Assembly: GCF_002014765.1 (NCBI RefSeq)
Contig: NZ_MUYT01000002.1
Coordinates: 129,989 to 159,677, forward strand
DNA: 29,689 nucleotides
Reading direction: 5' to 3'
From: Lwoffella lincolnii
GTDB taxonomy: Bacteria > Pseudomonadota > Gammaproteobacteria > Pseudomonadales > Moraxellaceae
How positions within the stretch are numbered: the first letter of the stretch is position 1; the number at the start of each line of letters is the position of its first letter. Both the position numbers and the translations under genes were made by a program. Shown here one piece after another: positions 29,672 through 29,689 of this stretch. Below the pieces are notes generated by a model that saw only the letters and a list, made by a program, of their open reading frames with translations, did no database searches and was not told where the DNA came from.

Positions 29672-29689
29672 TTATCCTCCGTTGCCGTA

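Noticed and set aside
1..29689. Frequent TGCCAT / ATGGCA words as possible DNA uptake sequences
   Set aside because: They occur mostly as in-frame GCC-ATT/ATG codon pairs and without a longer fixed context; counts against expectation could not be computed here.
1..29689. Insertion sequences, prophage, CRISPR array, toxin-antitoxin or other defence system
   Set aside because: No transposase, integrase, phage, Cas or toxin-like frame and no spaced repeats; the tandem pairs have no spacers and unrelated sequences.

Overview
The window is the replication-origin end of a chromosome from a gammaproteobacterium of the family Moraxellaceae, most likely the genus Moraxella. This assignment is an inference. 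It rests on the dnaA-dnaN-recF-gyrB order next to a DnaA-box cluster, on Moraxellaceae-like small proteins (DUF2939, DUF2788), on the argS-ftsN and tig-clpP-clpX neighbourhoods, and on moderately AT-rich sequence. No database search was possible. The first base lies inside a DnaA box, which suggests the assembly was cut open at oriC.

Layout. 1-240: oriC with several DnaA boxes. 240-7045: dnaA, dnaN, recF and gyrB, all reading away from the origin. 7259-10107: mntP (Mn export), an aldehyde dehydrogenase close to coniferyl aldehyde dehydrogenases, and a DUF2939 envelope protein. 10228-10932 (minus): rsuA. 11058-13471: a YigZ/IMPACT-family protein, a YheT-like alpha/beta hydrolase and a hotdog thioesterase. 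13515-17120 (minus): an unusual pair, a COG3573-like FAD dehydrogenase followed by an acetolactate-synthase-like TPP enzyme. 17256-21181 (minus): guaA, tyrS and sodB. 21432-26036 (plus): rdgB, tig, clpP and clpX. 26184-29000 (minus): argS followed by a SPOR-domain protein in the ftsN position. 29328-29543: a DUF2788 membrane protein. I see no rRNA, tRNA, CRISPR array, IS element or prophage.

How the parts work together. The first 11 kb is a replication and segregation centre. It holds oriC with DnaA boxes, the initiator, the sliding clamp, RecF and gyrase B. Four parS sites (core GTTTCACGTGAAAC) lie at 3472, 4291, 7198 and 11161, three of them inside genes. tig-clpP-clpX form a protein-quality-control block. 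clpP has a good heat-shock (RpoH-type) promoter and a large hairpin in its leader. A Fur-like box lies between sodB and rdgB.

The most striking pattern not explained by genes is a set of two-copy tandem duplications with 14-18 bp periods. They occur in many of the spacers, and two of them cover a stop codon. The two inside genes (recF, argS) have periods divisible by three. The least understood coding unit is the TPP enzyme plus flavoprotein pair at 13.5-17.1 kb.
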